From: Bradyrhizobium sp. AS23.2
GTDB taxonomy: Bacteria > Pseudomonadota > Alphaproteobacteria > Rhizobiales > Xanthobacteraceae
Direction: 5' to 3'
Assembly (NCBI RefSeq): GCF_001908185.1
Contig: NZ_LGHM01000036.1
Coordinates: 1 to 39,450, forward strand
DNA: 39,450 bases
The notes beneath the pieces are model-generated. The model saw only the letters and a program-made list of their open reading frames with translations, did not search any database and was not told the DNA's origin. This document shows, one piece after another, positions 24,281-32,763 of the stretch. How positions within the stretch are numbered: the first letter of the stretch is position 1; each line of letters opens with the position of its first letter. The position numbers were made by a program, and so were the translations under genes.

Positions 24281-25789
24281 TCAGCCCGCCGGCTGGCTGC
24301 CGGACTGATCCCTCGCCTGCGCATCCAGCCTGCGCTGGAGCCGCCAGCTTCGAAAGCCCCAGCTGCGCCAGGCCAGATCCTGACGCAGCTGTTCTACAAG
24401 GCGGTCGCGGCGTGACACAAGGCAGGTCTCGGTGGCGCCGGGTCGGAGCGCGATCGCCTTGTCGATCGCGGGCAGCGCCTGCGGTCCGAGGGTGAGAAGA
24501 TAGTTGATATCGATCTGCGCCCCCTTGCCCGAGGCTTCCCGGCTGTGCGCGACATTGTAGTCGGCGATAAGCGCATCGAAGTTCACGAGCGAAGCGAAAT
24601 AGAGGACGGTAGTCAAGGCGATCAGATTGGCGCCGACGAGCCATTGGTTGGACCGGTCGAGCACAATGCGCGCGACGATCAGGATCAGCCCGAGTGCCAC
24701 CAGCCCCATCCATACGAAGGCCGCGATGCGCCAGTAGGTCAGCATGTAGATGTCGACGTAGAGATCGAGGCGGAGGATTGAGGAGGCGACGAGCAGGACG
24801 TTCTGCCCCACCCATAGATAAACCAACGGGCGGATCACCTTCGACTTCTCCGCCGGTCCGCCTGGACGCATCGCGACCAGCACGAAGGCGGCGGCAAGCA
24901 GCGCCGTCGCGATCAGCGGATAGGCGCCGCGATGGGCGTAGGACGCATAGGTGACATTGGCGGGCAGCGCCACATGGCCCCAGAGATAGATCGCGTCGAG
25001 GATGGACTGTGCCGCGAACAGCAGGTTGAACAGGATCAGCGAGCGCAGAATGGTGGAGGGCCCGAGGAATTCAGCCGAAACGAAGGGCGCGAGGGGTTCC
25101 GGCTCGGCGACATCGGCGACAGCCGGGATGATAACCTTCTTGCGCCGCCAGCGCACGTGGATGAACGGCCAGACCAGCGCCAGCATCATGGTCCAGAACA
25201 GCACGCGCCAGACACTGAGATAGTCGAAGATGACCTTTGGATTGAGCAGGGACAGCCATTGCTCGATCACCGGATTGGCCGCGGCGAACAACGCGATGAA
25301 CACGGTACTCAGCACAACCGGCATCAACCAGAGCGCGATGCCCCGGGTAAGCGCCGACAGGTTGAAGACCTCGAGCGCATCGGGAAAGAATCGCAAGGGG
25401 CCGATCAGGACAAAATTTCGGCGCGCCCGGGCGCGGTCGGCGAGCCCTGTCGTGTCGGGGTTGGTCGCGAGCAGGAGGGCGATGGCCAGCGCTGCGACGA
25501 GAACCAGGAACGAGAGCGTATTGAACTCCTCGACGGCCGGCACGAGACCAAGTGCGACGATCGCGCCGCCGGTCACCGCGCGCCGAAGGTCCAGCGTCGC
25601 ATGGTTGGCGAGCAGCGAGGCGCAGGCGATCGCGATGGCAAAGATGACCAGCGACAGCCCCATCCGCTGGTCGTAGAACAGCCAGTCCGCGAGTGCGGCC
25701 AGCGCCAGCGCCATCGCGAGCCTGGCCGACAACGCGGAAGGCCTGATCGATTGAATGTCCGTCGTCGCCGTCGAAGCCAGGCTCGTCAT
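24281..25789 (-). CDS. DUF4173/DUF4153-like polytopic membrane protein
   Basis: 502 residues from the ATG at 25789; readings further upstream add a basic, non-membrane leader and are rejected. About 11 to 13 hydrophobic segments run from LAMALALAALADWLFYDQ to LIALTTVLYFASLVNFDALIADYNV. The pattern of the second half (LYLWGHVALPANVTYASYAH, GAYPLIATALLAAAFVL, YMLTYWRIAAFVWMGLVALG) and a soluble C-terminal region with LGPQALPAIDKAIALR fit the DUF4173 family. Its role is not established. As first gene of an operon with a two-component pair, it may be the sensor's accessory or target. Assignment to the family rests on memory of its pattern. Confidence 0.78.
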   Translation of the reverse strand: MTSLASTATTDIQSIRPSALSARLAMALALAALADWLFYDQRMGLSLVIFAIAIACASLLANHATLDLRRAVTGGAIVALGLVPAVEEFNTLSFLVLVAALAIALLLATNPDTTGLADRARARRNFVLIGPLRFFPDALEVFNLSALTRGIALWLMPVVLSTVFIALFAAANPVIEQWLSLLNPKVIFDYLSVWRVLFWTMMLALVWPFIHVRWRRKKVIIPAVADVAEPEPLAPFVSAEFLGPSTILRSLILFNLLFAAQSILDAIYLWGHVALPANVTYASYAHRGAYPLIATALLAAAFVLVAMRPGGPAEKSKVIRPLVYLWVGQNVLLVASSILRLDLYVDIYMLTYWRIAAFVWMGLVALGLILIVARIVLDRSNQWLVGANLIALTTVLYFASLVNFDALIADYNVAHSREASGKGAQIDINYLLTLGPQALPAIDKAIALRPGATETCLVSRRDRLVEQLRQDLAWRSWGFRSWRLQRRLDAQARDQSGSQPAG

Positions 25790-25840
25790 GTCCAGAAGAC
25801 CCTTCCTGATTGGTGGCATCACGAAGTCTGAACGCCGCTT

Positions 25841-25868
25841 GTGCAGAAGGCAGGGCCTTCGTCTGCAC
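25841..25868. promoter_or_regulatory. Inverted repeat between divergent genes, possible operator
   Basis: GTGCAGAAGGC and GCCTTCGTCTGCAC form an imperfect inverted repeat, with two extra bases in the right arm, within the 187-bp gap between the DUF4173-like gene and the GH3 gene. It could bind the response regulator encoded nearby; this is inference only. Confidence 0.3.
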
Positions 25869-25976
25869 GGTTTCAGGACTCTTTTGCAGTTTTCGTGCAG
25901 GCGCGCTTTTGCCTCTCGCGCAGCGTAAGTCGCTTTGATAGGTGCGACGCATTCATCACCTTGCACGTGACGCATC

Positions 25977-27335
25977 ATGCACTTCCTTCGTCGCATCGGC
26001 CTTATCCTGCTCTGGCTTGCCGCGCCCGTTGTTTCATTCGCCGCTGTGAACAAGAACGATCCCTATCTGGTCCCGCTGCGCGGCGCCGGAAACATCGTGC
26101 TTGTCGTCGCAAGCATCGCGATCGTCATCATCCTGATCCGCGGCGAGCGGTGGCGCAGCATCGCGGGCAAGCTGCTTGTCATGCTCTGGTGCCTGCCGCC
26201 GCTGTTGATGTCGGTCGCGCATCTGAGATTCGAATTGCGTAGGCACGACGTTCTCAGCGCGAGCGCCACTGAAGCGCGCCAGCTCGGGCCTCACTTCATG
26301 GTCGGCTATTCGTCCTTTCCCGAGGTCGCGCGTCTCGCCGAGCGGGGATTGATCGGCGGCGTCTACGTCACGCGGCACAACATCCGGGGCCGGACGGTCG
26401 AGGCACTACGTGCGGAGATCGCGGCGTTGCAGGATAAGCGGCGCGCAGCTAGCCTGCCGCCGCTGGTCATCGCGGCGGACCAGGAGGGCGGCATCGTCGG
26501 GCATCTTGCGCCGCCGCTGACAAAAGTGCCGGCGCTGGCGACCCTCGCCGGGCTCGCCCCCGACGACCAGCAGAGCAAAGCGGAAGAGTTCGGCCGCATC
26601 CACGGGCGCGAGCTCGCCGGGCTCGGCGTCAACCTCAACCTCGCGCCGGTGCTCGACCTCAAGCCGCCGGTCCGCCGCAACCGCCTCGACTTCCACACGC
26701 TGATCGGCCAGCGCGCGATTGCCACCGACCCTGCCGTCGTCAGCACGATCGCAAGCGCCTATGTACGCGGGCTGGAAGAAACCAGTGTCGGCGCGACACT
26801 CAAGCATTTTCCCGGCATCGGCCGCGTGCGCACCGACACGCATCATTTCAGCGCCAATCTCGACACGCCGGTTAGGGAGCTGGAAGCAACCGACTGGATT
26901 CCGTTCCGCGAGGTGCTGTCGCATTCGCGCAGCGCGCTCATGGTCGGCCATATCACGCTTACGGCCGTCGATCCCGATCGCGCCGCCTCGCACTCGAAGC
27001 GCGTCGTCGACGGGATCATTCGCGACAAATGGGGTTACCAGGGCGTCGTGATGACCGACGACCTCGTGATGGGCGCGATCTACCAGCACGACGTCTGCAA
27101 GGCGGTGGTCGAGGCCATCAACGCCGGCGTCGATCTGCTGCTGGTCGCTTATGACGGCGCGCAGTTCTACAGGATTTTTGCCTGCGCGCTGGACGGATCG
27201 CGGCAGGGCAAGCTCGACGCCGCAATGTTGCGTGCGAGTGAGGCGCGGCTGGAGCAGGGCTTTCCGACCGCGCAGGCGCGAGCCGCCTCAAGCCCCATGC
27301 GTGTCGTGGACAAGGACCAGCCCTTCGCAAATTGA
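25977..27335 (+). CDS. Membrane-anchored glycoside hydrolase family 3 protein (beta-N-acetylhexosaminidase-like)
   Basis: 452 residues. The N-terminus carries three hydrophobic segments (about 5-22, 37-55, 64-82), unlike cytoplasmic NagZ (about 340 aa). The GH3 barrel follows: VIAADQEGGIVGHL, LGVNLNLAPVLDL, KHFPGIGRVRTDTHH (276-290), GHITLTAVDP and VVMTDDLVMGAI. In NagZ-type enzymes the Asp/His of this loop is the general acid-base pair, here D287 and H289, and the nucleophile is an Asp of TDD (D361 most likely). Membrane anchoring suggests action on peptidoglycan fragments or a glycan at the periplasmic side. It is divergent from the two-component operon. No strong ribosome site precedes the ATG. 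Confidence 0.85.
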   Translation: MHFLRRIGLILLWLAAPVVSFAAVNKNDPYLVPLRGAGNIVLVVASIAIVIILIRGERWRSIAGKLLVMLWCLPPLLMSVAHLRFELRRHDVLSASATEARQLGPHFMVGYSSFPEVARLAERGLIGGVYVTRHNIRGRTVEALRAEIAALQDKRRAASLPPLVIAADQEGGIVGHLAPPLTKVPALATLAGLAPDDQQSKAEEFGRIHGRELAGLGVNLNLAPVLDLKPPVRRNRLDFHTLIGQRAIATDPAVVSTIASAYVRGLEETSVGATLKHFPGIGRVRTDTHHFSANLDTPVRELEATDWIPFREVLSHSRSALMVGHITLTAVDPDRAASHSKRVVDGIIRDKWGYQGVVMTDDLVMGAIYQHDVCKAVVEAINAGVDLLLVAYDGAQFYRIFACALDGSRQGKLDAAMLRASEARLEQGFPTAQARAASSPMRVVDKDQPFAN

Positions 27336-27528
27336 CGATAGTTCGGCCGCGAACAACGCGACTCATCTCGTCGTGCTGTCGCCCGTTCCGGTCGATATCC
27401 TTGCGTTCGCGGTTCCCGTGGCAACGGCCAATCCTGGTTCGACCCGCGCGGAGTTGCGGAAGGGTCCGTATGTCGCCGAGACGTGTCCGGTGCATGTCGA
27501 GGACGGTTACGTGATTGTCGAGGTCTGA
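27336..27528 (+). pseudogene. Remnant of a Rieske [2Fe-2S] ferredoxin-type protein
   Basis: The translation shows ATHLVVLS..PVPVDIL near 27359-27400 and ELRKGPYVAETCPVHVEDG near 27460-27515, ending at a stop at 27528. Between them the DNA TTCCCGTGGCAACGGCCAAT reads as CPWHGQSWFDPR if one A is removed and the first codon is restored to TGC. The first ligand motif (C-x-H) has become A-T-H and the second has lost its Cys and frame. So both Cys ligands are gone and the frame is broken: a relic of a small Rieske protein, possibly once a redox partner. It follows the GH3 gene immediately. Confidence 0.5.
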
Positions 27529-27601
27529 GCCGGCATTGCCGATTGTGATTTGAACGCAGGTGCGATATGGCTCTCGCGCTTTCAGAGGCGGGAGACGAGC
27601 T

Positions 27602-27808
27602 TTGTCGAAACAATCCCTGCGTGAAGAGGCCGAGCGCCTGATCCGCGAATCGATGGAGAAGAAGACCATCGTCGTGAAGCAGGGCACGACCCGCATCGAG
27701 GCCGTCTGCGGCAAGTGCGGCGCGCCGAACCGGGTCCAGGCGGAAAAGGGCCAGAGCCGCGTCAAGTTTGCCTGCAAGCAATGCGGGCACCAGCAGGAGA
27801 CGCTGTAG
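27602..27808 (+). CDS. 68-residue zinc-ribbon protein
   Basis: TTG start at 27602 with GGGAG ten bases upstream; readings from the ATG at 27560 run through that site. A charged helix (SLREEAERLIRESMEKK) is followed by a compact zinc ribbon with CGKCG (36-40) and CKQCG (58-62), 22 residues between the first Cys of each pair. No catalytic domain. Such proteins often bind nucleic acid or a protein partner; the role here is unknown. Same strand as the GH3 gene and the Rieske relic, with 73 bp to the latter. A perfect GC-rich hairpin begins 9 bp after the stop. Confidence 0.7.
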   Translation: MSKQSLREEAERLIRESMEKKTIVVKQGTTRIEAVCGKCGAPNRVQAEKGQSRVKFACKQCGHQQETL

Positions 27809-28055
27809 GCTTCTTAACCTCTCCCCGCCCTTCTGCGGGGAGAGGCCGGATCGCTCCCGGCGATGCGAAGCATCGTCCGGTGCGATCCGGGTGAGGGGCA
27901 TGGCACTGAGTTGCCGCGATAAAAGTCTAGCCGACTCGACGGCCGCCCTTTGCGAAATCCCCTCTAATTCTTCAGACCGCAGTTTGCAGAGGCAGCCCCT
28001 CACCCCACCCTCTCCCCGTAAGAACGGGGCGAGGGAGGGAGAGAGCGGTGCTAGC
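27809..28055. repeat. Composite GC-rich palindromic repeat, family C
   Basis: Begins with a perfect hairpin CCTCTCCCCGC / GCGGGGAGAGG (27818-27845). It continues with CGATGCGAAGCATCG and GGGTGAGGGGC, and ends with an inverse arm CCTCACCCC ... CTCTCCCCGTAAGAACGGGG (about 27998-28045). No gene is seen in this 247-bp gap. The first hairpin may end transcription of the zinc-ribbon gene. Confidence 0.75.
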
Positions 28056-28901
28056 CTACTCGCCCTTCACGAACTTCGCGAACGCGTCCGCGTAATCCGG
28101 GTGCCAGCGCGACAGCGGCGGTCGGTTTTCGACGATATCGCCAGCGGCCCACAGCATGCGCTTTTCATCGAGCGCGCGCGGCACGTCGTTGTCCGGGCAG
28201 AGGATGTAGAAGTCGCCTGCTGCCAGCCGCGCAAGCATGAAGTCCACCGTCTGCTCCGGCGTCCAGGCACCGGCCGGCTTCTCGGTTCGTCCCTTGGCGG
28301 TCAGGCCGGTGAAGACGAAGCCGGGGATCAGCAGATGCGCCGTGATGCGGCAATCCCTGGTGTTCCGCAGCTCGTGCTGGAGCGCCTCGGTGAACGCCTT
28401 CACGCCGGCCTTGGAGACATTATAGGCGGGATCGCCGGGCGGTGTGGTGATGCCCTGTTTCGAGCCGGTATTGATGATGAGGCCGCACCTGCCGCGCGCG
28501 ATCATATTGGGCGCGAAGATGCGGGAGCCGTTGATGATGCCCCACATGTTGACGCCGATGACGCGCTGCCAATTGTCGGGCTCGCCGAAGAGCGTGCTGC
28601 CCGGCTGGATGCCGGCGTTGTTCATGAGGATGTCGGTACCGCCGAAACGCTCGCGCACGGCGCGCTCCAGTTCCGCCACGCTCTCGGCCTTGCTGACATC
28701 GACAGCGAACGTCATCACATGTGTGGCGCTCGTTGCGGATGACAGTTTTGTTGCGGCCTCGGCCAGCCGCGTCTGGTCGACATCGGCGATGCACACCTTC
28801 ATGCCGGCGCGCGCAAAGGCCATGGCGGCGGCCAATCCGATGCCGGACGCGCCGCCCGTGATCACGGCAACATTGTCTTTGACGATGGCGGAATGTGGCA
28901 T
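28056..28901 (-). CDS. Short-chain dehydrogenase/reductase
   Basis: 281 residues from the ATG at 28901 with GGAG seven bases upstream. Classical SDR: cofactor motif TGGASGIG (15-22), the Asp after strand 2 (IADVD, favouring NAD), NNAG (94-97), catalytic Ser147 (NTGSK), Tyr160 and Lys164 (YNVSK). The C-terminal lid is longer than in the smallest SDRs, with a specific DFYILCPDND stretch and HPDYADAFAKF end. Cytoplasmic oxidoreductase; substrate unknown. Divergent from the aldehyde dehydrogenase gene with 185 bp between, so an alcohol-to-aldehyde-to-acid route is possible (inference). Confidence 0.9.
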   Translation of the reverse strand: MPHSAIVKDNVAVITGGASGIGLAAAMAFARAGMKVCIADVDQTRLAEAATKLSSATSATHVMTFAVDVSKAESVAELERAVRERFGGTDILMNNAGIQPGSTLFGEPDNWQRVIGVNMWGIINGSRIFAPNMIARGRCGLIINTGSKQGITTPPGDPAYNVSKAGVKAFTEALQHELRNTRDCRITAHLLIPGFVFTGLTAKGRTEKPAGAWTPEQTVDFMLARLAAGDFYILCPDNDVPRALDEKRMLWAAGDIVENRPPLSRWHPDYADAFAKFVKGE

Positions 28902-29086
28902 GGATTGTCTCCGGGGGAGGACTTCGGTCGTGCTATAACATGCCGAGGGCGCGACCCTGCACAAGTCGGCATGGGAGGTCTTCGTTCCACGCCGCCTTTA
29001 CGCCTATCCGGCACCGCTGTATTCTTCTCGACTTAACGATCCCGCCCAGATCGAACCCAATCAATCACCTGACAGGGAGTGCAGCC

Positions 29087-30583
29087 ATGGCTGTGTCGCA
29101 GGCTATTCCGATCACGCGCCATCCGTTCGCCAACGGGTCCTACAAGCAGATGCTGATCGACGGGAAGTGGGTCGACGCCGCTTCCGGCAAGCGCTTCGAG
29201 ACCCATAACCCCGCTACCGGCGAATTGCTCGCAACCGTCGCCGAGGGCGACAAGGAAGACATTGATCGTGCGGTCGCGGCCGCCCGCCGCGCCTTCGAAG
29301 GACCGTGGAGCAAGGTCAAGCCGTTCGAGCGGCAGAACCTGCTGCTCAAGCTGGCCGACCTCGTCGAGAAGAATTTCGACGAATTGTCGCAACTCGACAC
29401 GATCGACATGGGCGCGCCGCTCAGCCGAACCCGCGCCTATCGCCTGCGCGCCGTCGGCATGCTGCGCTATTACGCCGGCCAGACCACCGCGATCCATGGC
29501 GAGACCATCGAGAACTCGCTGCCGGGCGAAATCTTCTCCTACACGCTGAAGGAGCCGATCGGCGTCGTCGGCGCCATCATTCCCTGGAACGGCCCGCTCA
29601 CCGCGACGATCTGGAAAATCGGTCCGGCAATCGCGACCGGCTGCACAGTGGTACTCAAACCCGCCGAAGAGGCGCCGCTGACCTCGCTCCGCATCGCCGA
29701 GCTGGCGATGGAAGCAGGCGTTCCACCCGGCGTCATCAACGTCGTGCCCGGCTATGGCGAGACCGCGGGCGCCGCGCTCGCCTCGCATCACGACGTCGAC
29801 AAGGTCGCCTTCACCGGCTCACATGTCACGGGACAGTCGATCATCCGCGCCTCCGCCGGCAACCTCAAGCGCGTCTCGCTCGAGCTTGGCGGCAAGTCGC
29901 CGGACATCGTGTTCGCGGATGCCGATCTCGATGCCGCCGTGCCGGGCGCCGCGATGGCGGTGTTCGCCAACTCCGGCCAGATCTGCAGCGCCGGCACGCG
30001 CCTGTTCGTCGAGCAGTCGATTTATGAAGAGTTCGTCGGCCGCGTCGCCGAGTTCGGCAAGGAGCTGCAGGTCGGCAACGGCCTCGATCCCAACGTACAA
30101 ATCGGCCCGCTGGTCTCGGAGCAGCAGCTCGAACACGTCACCAGTTATCTCGACATTGGCCAGAAGGAAGGCGCACGGGCGCTCGCCGGCGGTGGCCGCG
30201 TCACCGAAGGCGCGCTGTCCAAGGGCTTCTTCGTTTCGCCGACGGTGTTCGCGGGTGTCCAGGACAACATGCGCATCGCGCAGGAGGAGATTTTTGGTCC
30301 CGTCATCTCCGCGATCGCGTTCAAGGACATGGACGAGCTGGTCAAGCGCGCCAACAACACCACGTTCGGCCTCGGCTCCGGCCTGTGGACACGCGACGTC
30401 AGCAAGGCGCATGCGGTCGCAAAGTCGCTGCGCGCAGGTTCGGTTTGGGTCAACTGCTACCAGGCGATGGACCCGGCCGTGCCCTTCGGCGGCTACAAGA
30501 TGAGCGGCTACGGCCGAGAGTCCGGCAAGCAGCATGTCGAGGAATATCTCAACGTGAAGGCCGTCTGGATCAAGACGGCGTAA
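29087..30583 (+). CDS. NAD(P)-dependent aldehyde dehydrogenase
   Basis: 498 residues from the ATG at 29087, which follows GGGAG by seven bases; readings further upstream overlap the SDR gene. The protein shows all main ALDH features: PWNGP with Asn168, KPAEEAPLTS (cofactor), the FTGS turn (242-245), general base Glu266 in LELGGK and the nucleophile Cys300 in GQICSAGTR, then EEIFGPV and the C-terminal PFGGYKMSGYGRE. It oxidises an aldehyde to the acid in the cytoplasm. Length and motifs place it among the broad-specificity ALDH group; the substrate is not known. A GC-rich hairpin follows at 30630-30660. Confidence 0.93.
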   Translation: MAVSQAIPITRHPFANGSYKQMLIDGKWVDAASGKRFETHNPATGELLATVAEGDKEDIDRAVAAARRAFEGPWSKVKPFERQNLLLKLADLVEKNFDELSQLDTIDMGAPLSRTRAYRLRAVGMLRYYAGQTTAIHGETIENSLPGEIFSYTLKEPIGVVGAIIPWNGPLTATIWKIGPAIATGCTVVLKPAEEAPLTSLRIAELAMEAGVPPGVINVVPGYGETAGAALASHHDVDKVAFTGSHVTGQSIIRASAGNLKRVSLELGGKSPDIVFADADLDAAVPGAAMAVFANSGQICSAGTRLFVEQSIYEEFVGRVAEFGKELQVGNGLDPNVQIGPLVSEQQLEHVTSYLDIGQKEGARALAGGGRVTEGALSKGFFVSPTVFAGVQDNMRIAQEEIFGPVISAIAFKDMDELVKRANNTTFGLGSGLWTRDVSKAHAVAKSLRAGSVWVNCYQAMDPAVPFGGYKMSGYGRESGKQHVEEYLNVKAVWIKTA

Positions 30584-30629
30584 GACGTATCCTCTCCCAC
30601 GTTCCGCGGGAGGGAATATCTGCTTTTAT

Positions 30630-30660
30630 AGGGGCGGCGCCTTTTCGAGGGGCCGCCCCT
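30630..30660 (+). terminator. GC-rich hairpin after the aldehyde dehydrogenase
   Basis: AGGGGCGGC pairs with GCCGCCCCT around a 13-base loop, 46 bp past the stop. There is no T run after it, so it may be a weak terminator or part of a repeat. Confidence 0.4.
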
Positions 30661-30701
30661 CGCTATATGATCCGCATCCTTTCATAGCCATTGGGGCCCA
30701 C

Positions 30702-31830
30702 ATGAAATTCGAGGCGTTGTTCAAACCGTTGCAGGTCGGTCCGTACAAGCTCGCGCATCGCGTCGCGATGGCGCCGCTGACGCGCATGCGGACCGAGCGC
30801 GAGAGCTTTTCGCCGCGACCGCTCAACGCCGAATATTATAGCCAGCGCGCGACGCCGGGGGGGCCTGCTCATTGCGGAAGCATCGCCTGTGCTCTCGCAC
30901 GGTCGCGGCAATCCGGCGACGCCGGGCATCTATTCCGAGGCGCAGATCGCAGGCTGGCGCAAGGTGGTGGATGCCGTGCACGCCAAGGGCGGGATCATCT
31001 TCCTCCAGCTCTGGCATGTCGGCCGTGTCTCGCATTCGTCGTATCATGCCGGCGCGCTGCCGGTCTCGGCCTCGGCGATTCCGATCAAGGCCGACGGCAT
31101 GAAGGCGATGACCGCCGACGGCAAGATTTCGGACTACGAGACGCCGCGCGCGCTGGAGACCGAAGAGGTCGAAGGCGTCGTCGAGGCGTTCCGGCAGGGC
31201 GCGAAGAACGCACTCGCAGCCGGCTTTGACGGCGTCGAGATCCACGGGGCCAACGGCTATCTGCTCGAGCAATTCCTGCAGTCGCGCAGCAACCAGCGTA
31301 CCGATCAATATGGCGGCTCGATCGAGAACCGCGCACGGCTTCTGCTCGAAGTCACGCAGGCCGCCATTGACGTCTGGGGCGCGAACCGGGTTGGCGTGCG
31401 GCTGTCGCCCCATGGCATCGCCAACGATTCCGGTGAGCCTGACCCGATGCCGCTCTACACCCACGTTGTGAAGGCGCTCGACAAGCTCGGTCTCGCCTAT
31501 CTGCACTTCATCGAGCCGCGTTCCAGCGGCGCCGGCCGCGCCGACGTCAACTGGCAGAACGTGCCGTCGGCGATGGTGCTGTTCCGTCCGCACTACAGCG
31601 GCGTGCTGATGACGGCCGGCGGCTTCACAGGCGAGACCGCGAATGCCGCGATCGCCGTCGGCCATGCCGACATCATCGCCTTCGGCCGCATCTTCATCTC
31701 CAATCCCGATTTGCCGCGGCGCCTGGAGCACGACTACCCGATCACGCCGTACAATCGCGCGACGTTCTATGGCGGCGAGGAGAAGGGTTACACGGACTAT
31801 CCGGTGTATGACGAGCTGACGCCGGCCTGA
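30702..31830 (+). CDS. Old Yellow Enzyme family alkene reductase (NemA-like), with one-base frameshift
   Basis: FMN-dependent ene-reductase that reduces activated C=C bonds or nitrate esters with NADPH. The beginning (LFKPLQVGPYKLAHRVAMAP) reads in one frame to YYSQRATPGG. The rest (SHGRGNPATPGIYSE, FLQLWHVGRVSH with the substrate His, HGANGYLLEQFLQ, FGRIFISNPDLPRRL) is in another. At 30857-30863 there are seven G. With six, the join reads TPGGLLIAEASPVLSHGRG, an ordinary family sequence, and the whole is 375 aa, normal length. All FMN and substrate residues then look intact, so I annotate one gene over the frameshift. GGGGCCCAC precedes the ATG. Confidence 0.85.
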
Positions 31831-31838
31831 CCTTTCTT

Positions 31839-31964
31839 GTCATTCCGGGGCGACGCGAAGCGTCGAGCCCGGAATCCATCGGGCGGCAAGAGAGGGCGTG
31901 AAATGGATTCTCAGATGCGCAATTGCGCATCATAGCCCGCGACTTCGTCGCGCCCCGGAATGAC
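31839..31964. repeat. Palindromic intergenic repeat, family D
   Basis: Opens GTCATTCCGGGGCG and closes CGCCCCGGAATGAC, with the inner arms CGACGCGAAGCGTCG and GCGACTTCGTCGC, and ATGCGCAATTGCGCAT in the middle. It lies directly after the Old Yellow Enzyme stop. Confidence 0.8.
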
Positions 31965-32000
31965 GAGCTTGATTTGTTGCGCGACTGCCAACACAATTTT

Positions 32001-32080
32001 CGTCATTGCGAGCGCAGCGAAGCAATCCAGGATCTTTCCGCCGAGGCAGTCTGGATTGCTTCGCTGCGCTCGCAATGACG
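32001..32080. repeat. Palindromic intergenic repeat, family A, second copy
   Basis: CGTCATTGCGAGCGCAGCG ... CGCTGCGCTCGCAATGACG, with GAAGCAATCCAG pairing with CTGGATTGCTTC. Same family as 12327-12450; here the ends are perfectly complementary. It sits 13 bp before the next start codon, so it may affect that transcript's leader. Confidence 0.85.
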
Positions 32081-32093
32081 ATGAGGAAACACC

Positions 32094-32597
32094 ATGGCCA
32101 AAGCCGCAGCCGCCGCAGGAACCGCCACCGGGCAATGCCTCTGCGGCAAGGTCACCTTCGAGATCGACGTTCCCGCGCGCTGGGCCTGGCACGATCATTC
32201 GGCGGCCAGCCGCCGCGCCCACGGCGCGGCTTACGCGACCTATGTTGGAAGCTGGAAGAAGCGCTTTCGCGTCACCTCTGGCAAGACCGCGCTCACCCGC
32301 TACGAGGACAAGGCGACGAAAACCGCGCGCAGCTTCTGCTCCCATTGCGGCACGCCGATCGCCTATGAGCGCCCGCGCGGCCCGCACATGGTCAACATTC
32401 CCCGCGCGCTGTTCAGAGAGCGCACCGGCCGCCAGCCGCTCTATCACATCGCCATCGAAGAGTTGCAGGAATGGGCCTACACCGGCGAGCCGCTGGTGCC
32501 GCTGAAAGGCTTTCCCGGTGTGGTCTGGCAGCGTTCGAAAAAGAAGAAGCGCGCGGGCGGCGAGGATCCGTTCGAGCTGGGACGGGAGGAGATGTAG
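32094..32597 (+). CDS. GFA-family (glutathione-dependent formaldehyde-activating/CENP-V-like) protein with changed zinc site
   Basis: 167 residues; ATG at 32094 after GAGGAAACACC. The family fold is seen from GQCLCGKVTFEID (Cys15, Cys17) to SFCSHCGTPI (Cys82, Cys85) and the end HIAIEELQEWA. In most members a central CHCxxCR motif supplies further zinc ligands; here the matching place reads WHDHSAASRRAHGAAYATYV, with His in place of Cys and the last Cys missing. One of the two zinc sites is therefore altered or lost. The substrate is unknown; the family name does not prove formaldehyde chemistry. A Lys-rich stretch (RSKKKKRAGG) ends the protein. Confidence 0.82.
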   Translation: MAKAAAAAGTATGQCLCGKVTFEIDVPARWAWHDHSAASRRAHGAAYATYVGSWKKRFRVTSGKTALTRYEDKATKTARSFCSHCGTPIAYERPRGPHMVNIPRALFRERTGRQPLYHIAIEELQEWAYTGEPLVPLKGFPGVVWQRSKKKKRAGGEDPFELGREEM

Positions 32598-32617
32598 CGC
32601 GAGCCGCGCACTCAACT

Positions 32618-32756
32618 CTCGTGCCCCGGACGCAGCGCAGCGCCTCTTCGGCGGTGCGCTGCTGAGCCGGGGCCCATCTATCAACGAGCCCGGCGCAATC
32701 TGGGTCCCGGCTCTGCGCAGCAGCGCAAGAGCGCTGCAGCGCGTCCGGGACACGAG
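32618..32756. repeat. Palindromic intergenic repeat, family E
   Basis: CTCGTGCCCCGGACGCAGCG at the left and GCGTCCGGGACACGAG at the right, with GCGCTGCTGAGCCGGGGCCC and GGGTCCCGGCTCTGCGCAGC between. It lies between the convergent GFA-family and LysE-family genes and could serve as a bidirectional end. Confidence 0.75.
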
Positions 32757-32763
32757 CGTGGGG

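Noticed and set aside
27818..27845. Possible CRISPR-like repeat unit
   Set aside because: The hairpin is not repeated at regular spacing and no spacers are seen.
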